Of a DNA stretch of 64,000 bases, positions 1-7,609 are shown in pieces (within the stretch, counting starts at the first letter, position 1; every line of letters begins with the position of its first letter). The stretch comes from Desulfobacula sp. (lineage in GTDB: Bacteria; Desulfobacterota; Desulfobacteria; Desulfobacterales; Desulfobacteraceae). Under the pieces are notes generated by a model. It saw only the letters and a list, made by a program, of their open reading frames with translations, ran no database searches and was not told where the DNA came from. The translations under genes and the position numbers were made by a program. The DNA lies in assembly GCF_030145145.1 (NCBI RefSeq), contig NZ_JAQYWD010000003.1, forward strand, positions 62,001 to 126,000, in the 5' to 3' direction.

Positions 1-406
1 CATCCGTGTCTTTGGGCGTATGGATATCGTTCTGATGGTGTTTGATATAATTTGAATCAGCAATTAATTTGCTTTTTCCCTTTAATACATTCCCGTATAC
101 AGGATTCATATTCGTTGCCGGCCTTTTTTTCTCTACTATTTCTGCAGTGGTTTGGGCGATGTGTTTTTCGACCGTTGTCGGTTGCTTGTTTGTTGTGCTA
201 ACCGCTTTTTTGTTTGACAGTCCTTTTTTAAACAGGGTTCTAATTTTAGTGGCTGCTTTTTTTTTGGCATCTATGTTTTCTTGAGTCGCCGTCATAACTG
301 CATCATTTTTCAGTTCAGTGATTGATCTTGACGCAATTTCATCGGTGTCTTTGGTCTTATGAATATTATTCTGAGGTTGTTTTATATGTTTTGAATCAGC
401 AGTTAA
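1..406 (-). repeat. In-gene direct repeat, copies at 1-67 and 340-406
   Basis: Two stretches of about 67 bases, 339 bases apart, are clearly similar by eye (both read CATC.GTGTCTTTG at the left end and TTTGAATCAGCA near the right end on the plus strand). The spacing is a multiple of three, so the repeat is in frame inside the truncated gene at 1-715 and encodes a repeated peptide of about 22 residues. More copies may lie beyond the left edge. Confidence 0.7.
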
Positions 407-715
407 GTCACCTTTTATTCGTTCAACTATGGATGGAAGGTCTTTATGAATTTCGTTTTTGATCACGTTCAATAAAAATAGTTGGGTCTCTTCATCCCCT
501 TTGGAGGCAATTTTTTGCCCATTTTTATCGAGAACCGTATGTTTAAGACCATGGGCAAGCTTTTTAACTTCATCTAACAACGATTGCTGTCTTTTATCAA
601 TGGGGTTTTGTCCTAAAAGGGAAAAAATATCTTTAAAAAGCATTGATACATCCGCATCAAGGGCATTTTTCAGGTCACTTGGTCTGGCATTAAAGTTATG
701 GAGGGTATGTATCAT
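1..715 (-). CDS. Possible tape-measure-like protein, N-terminal part (runs off left edge)
   Basis: The minus strand is open from an ATG at 715 to the window edge, so at least 238 residues are present and the C-terminus is missing. The start overlaps the stop of the upstream gene as ATGA, which suggests translational coupling. The protein is hydrophilic and rich in Lys, Asp and Asn. It contains a repeated segment (ADS..IK..QN.IH..KDTD) that occurs twice 113 residues apart. No domain was recognised. Position directly after sheath, tube and a chaperone-like gene is where contractile-tail clusters usually carry the tape-measure gene. The low hydrophobicity and internal repeat would also fit another tail-associated or length-setting protein. 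The reading frame is well supported; the function is inference from gene order. Confidence 0.6.
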   Translation of the reverse strand, partial: MIHTLHNFNARPSDLKNALDADVSMLFKDIFSLLGQNPIDKRQQSLLDEVKKLAHGLKHTVLDKNGQKIASKGDEETQLFLLNVIKNEIHKDLPSIVERIKGDLTADSKHIKQPQNNIHKTKDTDEIASRSITELKNDAVMTATQENIDAKKKAATKIRTLFKKGLSNKKAVSTTNKQPTTVEKHIAQTTAEIVEKKRPATNMNPVYGNVLKGKSKLIADSNYIKHHQNDIHTPKDTD

Positions 716-1203
716 GGGTCCTGACTTTCAGATTGATTTTGACGGATCATTTCAATATACATCAACACCTGCCCCAGGGTGAGATCAGAAATTTGCTGGG
801 GCGACCAGCCAAATTCTCTGGCCAGAATAAAACAGGCTTTTGCCATGGGTTCCTGAACTGCCTGGGTTAATTCATCTTCACTGGCCTTTAATCCACTGAT
901 TCGTTGAACTTCACCCAGGATGTAACGAATCAGTCCGCTGTTTAATTTCATCACCTCTTCATAACTCAACACCGGCTCTATCACTGACTCTTTCACCATA
1001 AGGGCTGACATCAATCCGTCGTTGTCCCGGGATGCTTTTAGAATACGCTGCACGGCATTCATGGACAAGGGTGTTAGCTTTATTTTTAATCCCGGGCCAT
1101 TGCCAGGTTTCAATTGCCCGGGGTTAATTATCTCATCCGGTACTTCCATGTCATAACTGAGTGTACTGCCGGCCAGTAATTCTTCAGCACTTAAATAAGC
1201 CAT
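712..1203 (-). CDS. Putative tail assembly chaperone-like protein
   Basis: This 163-residue protein begins 3 bases after the tube gene ends and overlaps the next gene as ATGA. The C-terminal part (about residues 115-160) reads AKACFILAREFGWSPQQISD and then a helix ending in YIEMI, which resembles the helical end of phage tail assembly chaperones and of small eCIS proteins that end with a W-P-x-x-I helix. In contractile-tail clusters a chaperone-like gene normally sits between tube and tape measure, exactly its position here. It has no signal peptide or membrane segment. The call rests on gene order plus this weak similarity; a baseplate-linked role cannot be excluded. Confidence 0.5.
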   Translation of the reverse strand: MAYLSAEELLAGSTLSYDMEVPDEIINPGQLKPGNGPGLKIKLTPLSMNAVQRILKASRDNDGLMSALMVKESVIEPVLSYEEVMKLNSGLIRYILGEVQRISGLKASEDELTQAVQEPMAKACFILAREFGWSPQQISDLTLGQVLMYIEMIRQNQSESQDP

Positions 1204-1206
1204 TGC

Positions 1207-1704
1207 TTAAGCCTCTGCGTCTTCTATACCAACCCACAGTGCCTGAAAGCCGACCTTTTCCATGACAAAATCATCTTCCGGAATATCAAATGACCAGTTT
1301 TCCAGTTTTACACCGTATAGGGTAACGGCAGATGATGTCCCCTCCTTGGCCGGGTTTTCCAGCCGCAGATTCAAATTAAATGTCGGGCTGATAAAGGTGC
1401 CGGCCGGGCGACTTGATGCCGCGTCTCCAAGAAACATTTTCAGCAGGGCGCCGTTGATGAACGCTCGATCGATACTTCCATGAACATTGACATTCCCTGG
1501 TCGCAACTCGGTTGCATACCGCTGTCCCAACTCATGAAACGGTTTTAAATCAGATTCCACTGTCACCTGCACACCCGTCACCCGTCCCACCGGTGTTAAT
1601 GCGTATGCATCAATTACAGACTGTGCACTGTCTCCTTCTGCGCCACTATCAACAGAAACGGATATGGAACCATCTGAACCTCTAAAAACATTAGTATTGG
1701 CCAT
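1207..1704 (-). CDS. Contractile tail tube protein
   Basis: The 165-residue product has a good ribosome site (AAGGAG, then ATG at 1704) and lies 48 bases after the sheath gene. The composition is beta-rich with short polar loops (GSDGSISVSVD, VTGVQVTVESD, NLNLRLENP, LENWSFDIP), as expected for the beta-barrel inner tube of contractile tails. It contains the common tube-like phrase ELRPGNVNVHGSIDRAFING, which resembles tube proteins of myophage-like tails rather than T4 gp19. Its place immediately downstream of the sheath is the standard order. It should polymerise as hexameric rings inside the sheath. Confidence 0.65.
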   Translation of the reverse strand: MANTNVFRGSDGSISVSVDSGAEGDSAQSVIDAYALTPVGRVTGVQVTVESDLKPFHELGQRYATELRPGNVNVHGSIDRAFINGALLKMFLGDAASSRPAGTFISPTFNLNLRLENPAKEGTSSAVTLYGVKLENWSFDIPEDDFVMEKVGFQALWVGIEDAEA

Positions 1705-1752
1705 TTAAACCTCTCCTTGTTATTTAAACCTCATATCAAAAGCGTGAAAAAA

Positions 1753-3414
1753 TTATGACAAATTCATAATCACTTTGACATAATCGATACTGAATGTGGG
1801 TTTCAAGTAGAGTGTTACCAATGCAACTCCCGCAATTTCCTGTTCCCGGGTAGCCGTGACTTCCAATTGAAAATCTGTGAGCTGCTCATCGAGTACCATT
1901 TGCGACAAGAAACCATTCAGTGTGCCATACATGGCACCACGAACGCGAGCATTATTCAGTTTGCCGATATACGGCAGTGTGGCGCGACGCACCCCTTCCT
2001 TTGCATAATCAACAATACGACGAATAGAGACCTGTTTAAACGCACCCGTATCCGTGGTAATCCCTTTCACAACCCGATACCCTGCTTTTTTTTCAATCAC
2101 CAACACCCGATTATTCAAGAGATTTTTAATTTTTCCGTCGTTATAGTCCGTAGTGATGCCGGGGATTTTTAAGGTTTTATTCGTGGGGCTGGCTTGAACG
2201 GCAAGGGATGCAACCAGTCCTGCCACCGCTGCTGCAGTATAAGCGGGTGGAAGATTGACTTGTCCACCACCGATTAAATCAACCGCTTTAATGCCGGGTG
2301 CGGTTAACACCACTCTATCATCTGCCATCTCATCTGCGTTTGCCGCAACCGCTGACGCTGAGTCTTCATCTGCACCAACAAATGTTAACCTTTCCCGGCC
2401 CGCGTTTTCGGCTTTTTCCGCATGAGCTGCCAGGGCAGCAGCGGCATCGCTGAAACCAAGCCCCGCTAACACAACCAGATTCACAGGCTCGGTATCCAGT
2501 TGTTCCAGGGACAGGGTATATTGTGACGTGCCGGCTGTCTCTCCGTTTGCACCCCCCTCCAATGCAAGTGCATCGGTCATTACATCGGGCAATCGAGGAT
2601 CCGCACCGGTGACAATGGTGGCAGTCACAAGAATTGAAGCCTTATCAATATCCCGCTTCAGGTCGGTGGCATCTACAATGGTAAAGGTCTCTTTAACATT
2701 AAGGTAACTCATTTCAATATCACGGCATGCTGTCTGTAACACTTCGTAAGAAGCAGAGATTGAATCTCCGTCAACGGGTAAATCGTCTGCATGAAATGTC
2801 ATGACACCTGTTACAAGGCCTACATGTACTTTTCCTTTTGCTGCAGACCCTGTGGTGGATAGTTTGAGCCTGAACGTCTGCCCTGTATCTGCCCTGGTTA
2901 ACTTAACCGCATTCCGCGGCGATTCAGCAATATTTGCATGCAGTGGCTGTAGCGGGTCTGATGTAATGTTCTGACTACGGTTTTCAACATACCCATTTTG
3001 GGAAGCCGCTTTAACCCGAACATAAATATTATGTCCCCATGTTCCTTTCGTTCGCGCGGTTAACACAACGACATCGCCGGTACCATCTGCCAGCGCTCTG
3101 GAGGCAGCGGAGGCACTGTTTTTTGCGGTCCGGACGGCATATACGGTGGACCCCCCATTGGCAAACGCTTGCTGCAGCGCTCTCACCAGTGTCAACTCGT
3201 TACTGCTGCCATCTACCCATGCATCGTATTCGCCAAAAATTTCACGGGCTTCCGCAAAACTCGACAGCACGGCAACAGAATCAACAGCCCCTTTATTCGC
3301 GGTACCCACAATCCCAACATTACCTGTAGCGATACCACTAACCCCTATTAACCCTTCTGCTCGGACATCAATGTACGTGCCCGGAATAATCATTTCAGTA
3401 ATTGATTCTGCCAT
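1753..3414 (-). CDS. Contractile tail sheath protein
   Basis: About 553 residues, with the ATG at 3414 following GGGAGA (ATG 3417 and GTG 3420 are alternatives). The N-terminus reads IIPGTYIDVRAEGLIGVSGIATGNVGIVGTANKG, matching the start of phage sheath proteins (PG.Y...., G..TG..GIVG). The C-terminal third has the conserved sheath pattern: LVIEKKAGYRVVKGITTDTG, then QVSIRRIVDYAKEGVRR, then a final beta segment with VTLYLKPTFSIDYVKVIM. The middle is variable, as usual for surface-exposed sheath domains. Length is within the family's range. Together with the tube gene this shows a contractile tail (prophage, tailocin or extracellular injection system). Confidence 0.88.
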   Translation of the reverse strand: MAESITEMIIPGTYIDVRAEGLIGVSGIATGNVGIVGTANKGAVDSVAVLSSFAEAREIFGEYDAWVDGSSNELTLVRALQQAFANGGSTVYAVRTAKNSASAASRALADGTGDVVVLTARTKGTWGHNIYVRVKAASQNGYVENRSQNITSDPLQPLHANIAESPRNAVKLTRADTGQTFRLKLSTTGSAAKGKVHVGLVTGVMTFHADDLPVDGDSISASYEVLQTACRDIEMSYLNVKETFTIVDATDLKRDIDKASILVTATIVTGADPRLPDVMTDALALEGGANGETAGTSQYTLSLEQLDTEPVNLVVLAGLGFSDAAAALAAHAEKAENAGRERLTFVGADEDSASAVAANADEMADDRVVLTAPGIKAVDLIGGGQVNLPPAYTAAAVAGLVASLAVQASPTNKTLKIPGITTDYNDGKIKNLLNNRVLVIEKKAGYRVVKGITTDTGAFKQVSIRRIVDYAKEGVRRATLPYIGKLNNARVRGAMYGTLNGFLSQMVLDEQLTDFQLEVTATREQEIAGVALVTLYLKPTFSIDYVKVIMNLS

Positions 3415-3457
3415 CATCACTCTCCCTGTGATTTACGATTAATCGAATAGATTTTAA

Positions 3458-3964
3458 TTAACTAACGATAAACGCTTCTTTTAATTCGCCTTCCAGGCTA
3501 ACGGGAACCTGATGAATAACGCCGGTACCGGGGACTTCTTCAAACCGGTACGCAAACGTGACATTAATCCCGATAGCCATTCTCCATAATTTTCCATTAT
3601 CAAAATAATCCGGCCCCCGAGATCCATTCAGGGCCAGATGCCTGAAAATTCCATTTACCGTAGTGGCACCCCCCATGTTAAAGACTTCCGTCATGAAAGC
3701 GCGAGATCTATCCACCACATTTTGAGTTTCTATGGACCAGAGATATGCATCAATACCTGCGAAAAATTGGCCGTGTACTATTATTTTGTTGGCTTTCGGA
3801 TCTTCCTGGGTTACCCCGCCGATACCATTTTTTTCCTTTTCGATGGTCCGCAGGACAACAACGTCATCAGGTAATTTATTGGGGGCGCCGGCAGGTGAAG
3901 GAAGCGATCCCACAACCGTATCAAGGTGACCCAGCATTTCAGAAACTGCATCAGAAAAACTCAT
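3458..3964 (-). CDS. Putative tail terminator/completion protein
   Basis: A protein of about 168 residues directly upstream of the sheath gene and the first gene of the tail module. A GTG at 3973 would add three residues; neither start has a strong ribosome site. The sequence combines an N-terminal helix (FSDAVSEMLGHLDTVVGSLP), a region with Asp/Glu-Val strands and a conserved-looking core GQFFAGIDAYLWSIETQNVVDRSRAFMTEVF, and ends with strands around VTFAYRFEEVPGTGVIHQVP. Tail terminator proteins of myophages have this size, alpha/beta composition and position before the sheath. No sequence motif is decisive, so the functional name comes from order and shape. Confidence 0.5.
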   Translation of the reverse strand: MSFSDAVSEMLGHLDTVVGSLPSPAGAPNKLPDDVVVLRTIEKEKNGIGGVTQEDPKANKIIVHGQFFAGIDAYLWSIETQNVVDRSRAFMTEVFNMGGATTVNGIFRHLALNGSRGPDYFDNGKLWRMAIGINVTFAYRFEEVPGTGVIHQVPVSLEGELKEAFIVS

Positions 3965-4463
3965 AGGAGGCACCCGCCATTATGGGCGTGTGGAGACAGA
4001 GAATCTTTTTTTCTGATAGAATCAGAAATTAGAATAAAATGATATGTCTGACATAGTGATTTGTGTTTTTTAATGGCAGTAAAGCAATTATTTTCATGCA
4101 ACCCATTCATGAAGCCTATCCCCTCATCTGGATTAAATGGACTAATTTTTCCTGTTTTTAGTTGCTTTATTTTTTTTTAATGGCGTAATATAAAATATCT
4201 TTGTGCTAAGGACCTGTCAAGTAAAATTTAATTGTTGAATGATTTTGGGCCGTTGTCTTGGGGGTCCCGGATTCAAATAAACCCTGCACAGCAGAGTTAC
4301 CAATGGTCTGCCATATGTTCAATCGGTATGCCTCATCCGGTTTATGGCGGCGATAAATCCAAATCGCCTGAATTCTGCAAGATCCTTTATGAAGTTCACC
4401 TATTGTGAGAACACTTGGTGTTACACCACGTCCTGTATTCCTTATTCGGTTTGTTTTTTCCTT
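3965..4463. other. Gene-poor gap between tail module and hydrolase cluster
   Basis: About 490 bases, AT-rich in its left half, with no convincing gene. On the minus strand the frame of the UPF0282 gene continues open for some 80 codons after its stop (to about 4212), but without a start or ribosome site. It may be a decayed gene end or chance. No clear terminator hairpin with a T-run was found. The gap could hold the promoter of the tail module, but I could not pick one with confidence. Confidence 0.5.
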
Positions 4464-5378
4464 TTAAACGAAAAATTGAAAATCGGTGGTAGTGGCCTTT
4501 TTCTTTGCATAATCCTGGTGCCATCGCAAAGGGACCGGCATTTGGGCATAAAGGGTTTTTCTCTCAGCCTCAAGGAGGCGGCGCGGCAGACCCATGAAAT
4601 CCGCCGCGCACAATACCCTGCGACCGGATACGGCGAAAAGCCTGTTCAGCCACTGTAACCCTTCACGGTTTCTCATCAGGTGATGGTCGAGAATCAGCAT
4701 GTCCACCGATCTGGCTAACCGCACTGCATTTTGCCAGGCCCGGTCACGTTGCCTTGAGGTCAGTTGTTCAAGGTAGAGCGGCGGCCCGTCGGCCAGCAGA
4801 ATATCCGGCTGCCACTCAAGAACAAGATCCACTGTATCGTCGTCCAGAAGCTGAATGTCCGAGGCGTGCACAAACACGGTGTCATCTTCGATTCTGGTCA
4901 TCATGACCTTTTCGTTTCGATCTGTTCGTTCGCCATGGGGTACGGGATCGGAAAAATGCAGTTGATGGCCGCCTGATCCACCATCCTGCCATTGGGCATC
5001 AAGTCTTTTTTTAAGCGCCGCCGATCTTTTATTTTCTTTGGCAGAAAGATATTCAGATGATTTGGCCCATATCCTTACCCCGGGATTCAGGTTCAGCACC
5101 CTGCCGACATCCAGTTGATAGGGGTTTGCATCTGCCAGGGGAACATGGTCGCCGTGAAAATGACTGAAAACAATATCCGTGGCAAGTGCCCATGTCTGTA
5201 TTATCCTTTCCCGGATGGCTTCGCCCACTGCCACCTGAGCCGGATGGGGTGCCTGGCCGTTGCGAATGAACCCAAGGGCAATACCCGGATCAATGAGAAT
5301 TTTTTTTTCAGCGGTGGTAACAACGCAGCATAATCCACGGACACCCAGTGATTCGGTTCCTATAATGTCTATTTGCAT
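4464..5378 (-). CDS. UPF0282-family metallo-beta-lactamase-fold hydrolase
   Basis: The ATG at 5378 follows AAAGGATCTTCAAC and gives a product of 304 residues; a longer frame would overlap the upstream gene. The N-terminus MQIDIIGTESLGVRGLCCVV and ILIDPGIALG match the UPF0282 family, best known from archaea. The metal-binding motif of the fold is present as SHFHGDH, with later metal ligands likely in VFVHASDIQLLDDDT, LADGPP and LILDHHLMR. The natural substrate of this family is not known to me; the fold includes hydrolases acting on nucleic acids, esters and thioesters. There is no signal peptide. It is the last gene of a same-strand series of hydrolases, and its bacterial placement beside a CHAT protease is unusual. 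Confidence 0.75.
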   Translation of the reverse strand: MQIDIIGTESLGVRGLCCVVTTAEKKILIDPGIALGFIRNGQAPHPAQVAVGEAIRERIIQTWALATDIVFSHFHGDHVPLADANPYQLDVGRVLNLNPGVRIWAKSSEYLSAKENKRSAALKKRLDAQWQDGGSGGHQLHFSDPVPHGERTDRNEKVMMTRIEDDTVFVHASDIQLLDDDTVDLVLEWQPDILLADGPPLYLEQLTSRQRDRAWQNAVRLARSVDMLILDHHLMRNREGLQWLNRLFAVSGRRVLCAADFMGLPRRLLEAERKTLYAQMPVPLRWHQDYAKKKATTTDFQFFV

Positions 5379-5419
5379 GTTGAAGATCCTTTTTTTCCTG
5401 CCCAGGACATCCAGTAGGA

Positions 5420-6364
5420 TTAAAGGTTGCACAGAGTGATATAACGGTTGCGGTTGTTTTCCAGGCTGCGGGCCCCGTCAGCCTGGATCAGAGCACACTG
5501 GTAGTGCCTGTCGGCAGTTCCGCCCTGCCATTCATTTGATCCCAGGGTGTCACAATGGTAGACAGATAGACCGCTTGATCTGCAATACGTGTCAAGACCC
5601 AGGCGGGACCGGTTTTCAATGATGAAATATTCATTGGGTTTATTGGTGACAAAGTATTTATGGACAGTATTGTAATCCCCGTGTTTTGCCTGGTACCTGC
5701 CCGGGTTATTCAGGATGATTTCGTTGTCGGCCCACCCGGCAAGATGTCGCAGATAACCGGATACCGGGGAAGGATTACGTCCATGGTTCAAATGACTGCC
5801 GCTGGCCATGAGGCAGAAGTATCCCATGTCGGCGCTGACATCGGAATCTCCATCCCTGCTGCCGTAATCGTAAAGATCTGGGAAACGACAGATCAGATGT
5901 CCTGCCTCATGGCAGAATGTCCCGATTTTCATGTCCACGGGTTTTCTGCCCAGGCTCTGGATGGTATACAGATCCGTTCTCATACCGTTGTGCTCATAGT
6001 CCATGGAATAATTATGGGGCCAGAGCCATTCCTCGTAAAGGGTCTCTCCTGCGTAGAGGAAATTGATGGCATCCACCACACCTCTGTTTTTGCAGTCAAA
6101 TTGGGCCAGATCCACCCCGAACTCTCTAACGGCAAGATCCAGGGCTTCTTTCATGCAGGGATGGTTGATATAATGTGTTCTGTTTTTTCGCAGGGTCACC
6201 GGTCCCGCCACCGTATTGGTATATTCAAGCCGGTTGCTGGATATGATGCTATAGTATTCCTTCACCGAGCAGGAATTGCCATAGGCATTGAAATTGTCAC
6301 CATTGAGCAGCACATCCACATCTGCTTTACTGATTTGGGTGGTGACATCCTTGAAATTGATCAA
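5420..6364 (-). CDS. M6-like zinc metalloprotease, shortened C-terminus
   Basis: A 314-residue protein that starts at TTG 6364 about 10 bases after AAGGAG. It carries the zinc-protease motif FCHEAGHLICRFPDLYD (HExxH plus the downstream PDLYD typical of the immune-inhibitor-A/M6 group), followed by MGYFCLMASGSHLNHG, the usual 'LMGSGS' segment with the third ligand region. Further along, YFIIENRSRLGLDTYCRSSGLSVYHCD and CALIQADGA also match M6 enzymes. Family members usually have a signal peptide and continue well past the QADG element; here there is no signal and the protein ends about 20 residues later. It may be a natural short, non-secreted form or a truncated one. The catalytic residues are intact. 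Confidence 0.75.
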   Translation of the reverse strand: MINFKDVTTQISKADVDVLLNGDNFNAYGNSCSVKEYYSIISSNRLEYTNTVAGPVTLRKNRTHYINHPCMKEALDLAVREFGVDLAQFDCKNRGVVDAINFLYAGETLYEEWLWPHNYSMDYEHNGMRTDLYTIQSLGRKPVDMKIGTFCHEAGHLICRFPDLYDYGSRDGDSDVSADMGYFCLMASGSHLNHGRNPSPVSGYLRHLAGWADNEIILNNPGRYQAKHGDYNTVHKYFVTNKPNEYFIIENRSRLGLDTYCRSSGLSVYHCDTLGSNEWQGGTADRHYQCALIQADGARSLENNRNRYITLCNL

Positions 6365-6407
6365 TATGGTCAGGCTCCTTACCTTTTAATCTATTGATGC
6401 CCTTGTT

Positions 6408-7514
6408 TCACCCCATCGCTGAAAGATTTTGACTCAGAAACAAGTCAGACGAGTCAATAAGAATTTCGATCCACACCGGGTTATGATCGGACACCTGATT
6501 CCGTTTCCAATACCTGTGATAATAGGTTCGAAATGCCGTATCAGATGTTAAATTACTTGCATCATCCTTTTGATGGATCATGACATCGTGATAGTCTCTT
6601 CTGGATGCTTCGGTAAAGACATGGTCATAGACATTAAACACATCCCCGTTTTCTTTTCCGTTTTTATGAATGAGCTGAAAGAAATCATTGGTTCGCAGGA
6701 AAATTCTGTCGTAGATTTCATTGTTGCTCACATTGGTGACTTTTCCTTCCAACCCTTCTGATTCCTTGAATTTGCTGTCATGGAACAATTGAATGATATC
6801 CTCATTGTTCCGGTAAAGGTTGGTATCCCCCAGGAGGATGATATTCTCGTTCCAGAGATGGCCCCTTTTGATTTTTTCTTCTATGGCCTTGATAAGAAGT
6901 CTGACCTCCTCCTTTCTTAAGGACTTGTCATCGGCATTGTTTCCGGGATGAAGGTGTATATTGATGATGATAAAGGATTTCCATCCAGCCTTAAACCCGG
7001 TGATGGCGGGGGACCGTTTCAATTGCCGGATGGGGGAGTCTTGTGTGATCTCATCCCACAGCGTGATTTCCCCGGACAGTCCGGACGGTATGACTTTCCT
7101 TTTGTCATAAATATAACCGAATCGTTCACTGTTGCCGTCATTTCCTTCGGTAACATCCGTGATCACATAGCCGAAATTATTATCCAGCAGTTTCATGACA
7201 ATCAATAGATCTTTCAGCGTACTTTTGATCTCCTGGATGGCGATTAAATCAAATTTACTGATGATTTCGGCAATGTACATATACGATTCCGGAAGCCGTT
7301 TGTCCAAATGTCCGAACTCTTTTATATTCCAGGACGCAAGCAAAAGATTGTGATCATTTTTTTTAACCGGTATTCGCTCAGCCAGCGCCGCTCGCAAATG
7401 GAGCAGGTTGGGAAGGATTGCTCGTCTGTCATTGTCGGACAGCCCGGGGAATACCAGGGAATATTCTTTTCTGTCATGGTCTTTTTCGGGTCTTAGATCA
7501 TTATACCAGGGCAT
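6408..7514 (-). CDS. Endonuclease/exonuclease/phosphatase (EEP) fold hydrolase
   Basis: 368 residues with a ribosome site GGAGAAGCCCC before ATG 7514. The EEP catalytic set is complete and in the right order: ASWNIKEFG (Asn), DLIAIQEIKS (Glu), INIHLHPG (His region), ILLGDTNLY (GDxN) and VSDHNPVW (SDH). Enzymes with this fold (DNase I, exonuclease III, sphingomyelinase, inositol phosphatases) cut phosphodiesters with Mg. The WNIKEFG start is common in bacterial DNase-like members. No signal peptide or membrane segment is visible. An N-terminal extension of about 55 residues precedes the domain. It lies 43 bases upstream of the M6 protease gene in the same direction. Substrate (DNA, lipid or other) cannot be told from the sequence. 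Confidence 0.8.
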   Translation of the reverse strand: MPWYNDLRPEKDHDRKEYSLVFPGLSDNDRRAILPNLLHLRAALAERIPVKKNDHNLLLASWNIKEFGHLDKRLPESYMYIAEIISKFDLIAIQEIKSTLKDLLIVMKLLDNNFGYVITDVTEGNDGNSERFGYIYDKRKVIPSGLSGEITLWDEITQDSPIRQLKRSPAITGFKAGWKSFIIINIHLHPGNNADDKSLRKEEVRLLIKAIEEKIKRGHLWNENIILLGDTNLYRNNEDIIQLFHDSKFKESEGLEGKVTNVSNNEIYDRIFLRTNDFFQLIHKNGKENGDVFNVYDHVFTEASRRDYHDVMIHQKDDASNLTSDTAFRTYYHRYWKRNQVSDHNPVWIEILIDSSDLFLSQNLSAMG

Positions 7515-7609
7515 GGGGCTTCTCCATCTGTTGTTTAAATGTGTTTATTTTTTCGGTTATTTTCTGGCAAATGCCCAGAAAAAAGACAAGTCAAGGGGAC
7601 CGGCATGGG

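Noticed and set aside
1-3964. Classical Afp/PVC-type extracellular contractile injection system
   Set aside because: The tube does not resemble gp19-type eCIS tubes and no spike, ATPase or LysM baseplate gene is in view, so only a general contractile-tail call was made.
4212-4463. Open frame continuing past the UPF0282 stop codon on the minus strand
   Set aside because: It has no start codon context, no ribosome site and no recognisable motif; the frame may be open by chance or be a decayed end.
4344-4658. Plus-strand 104-codon frame
   Set aside because: It lies largely opposite the well-supported UPF0282 gene and has no ribosome site or known motif.
5660-6397. Plus-strand 245-codon frame opposite the M6 protease gene
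   Set aside because: The opposite strand carries the intact HExxH protease; the plus frame has no domain and no ribosome site, so it is a shadow.
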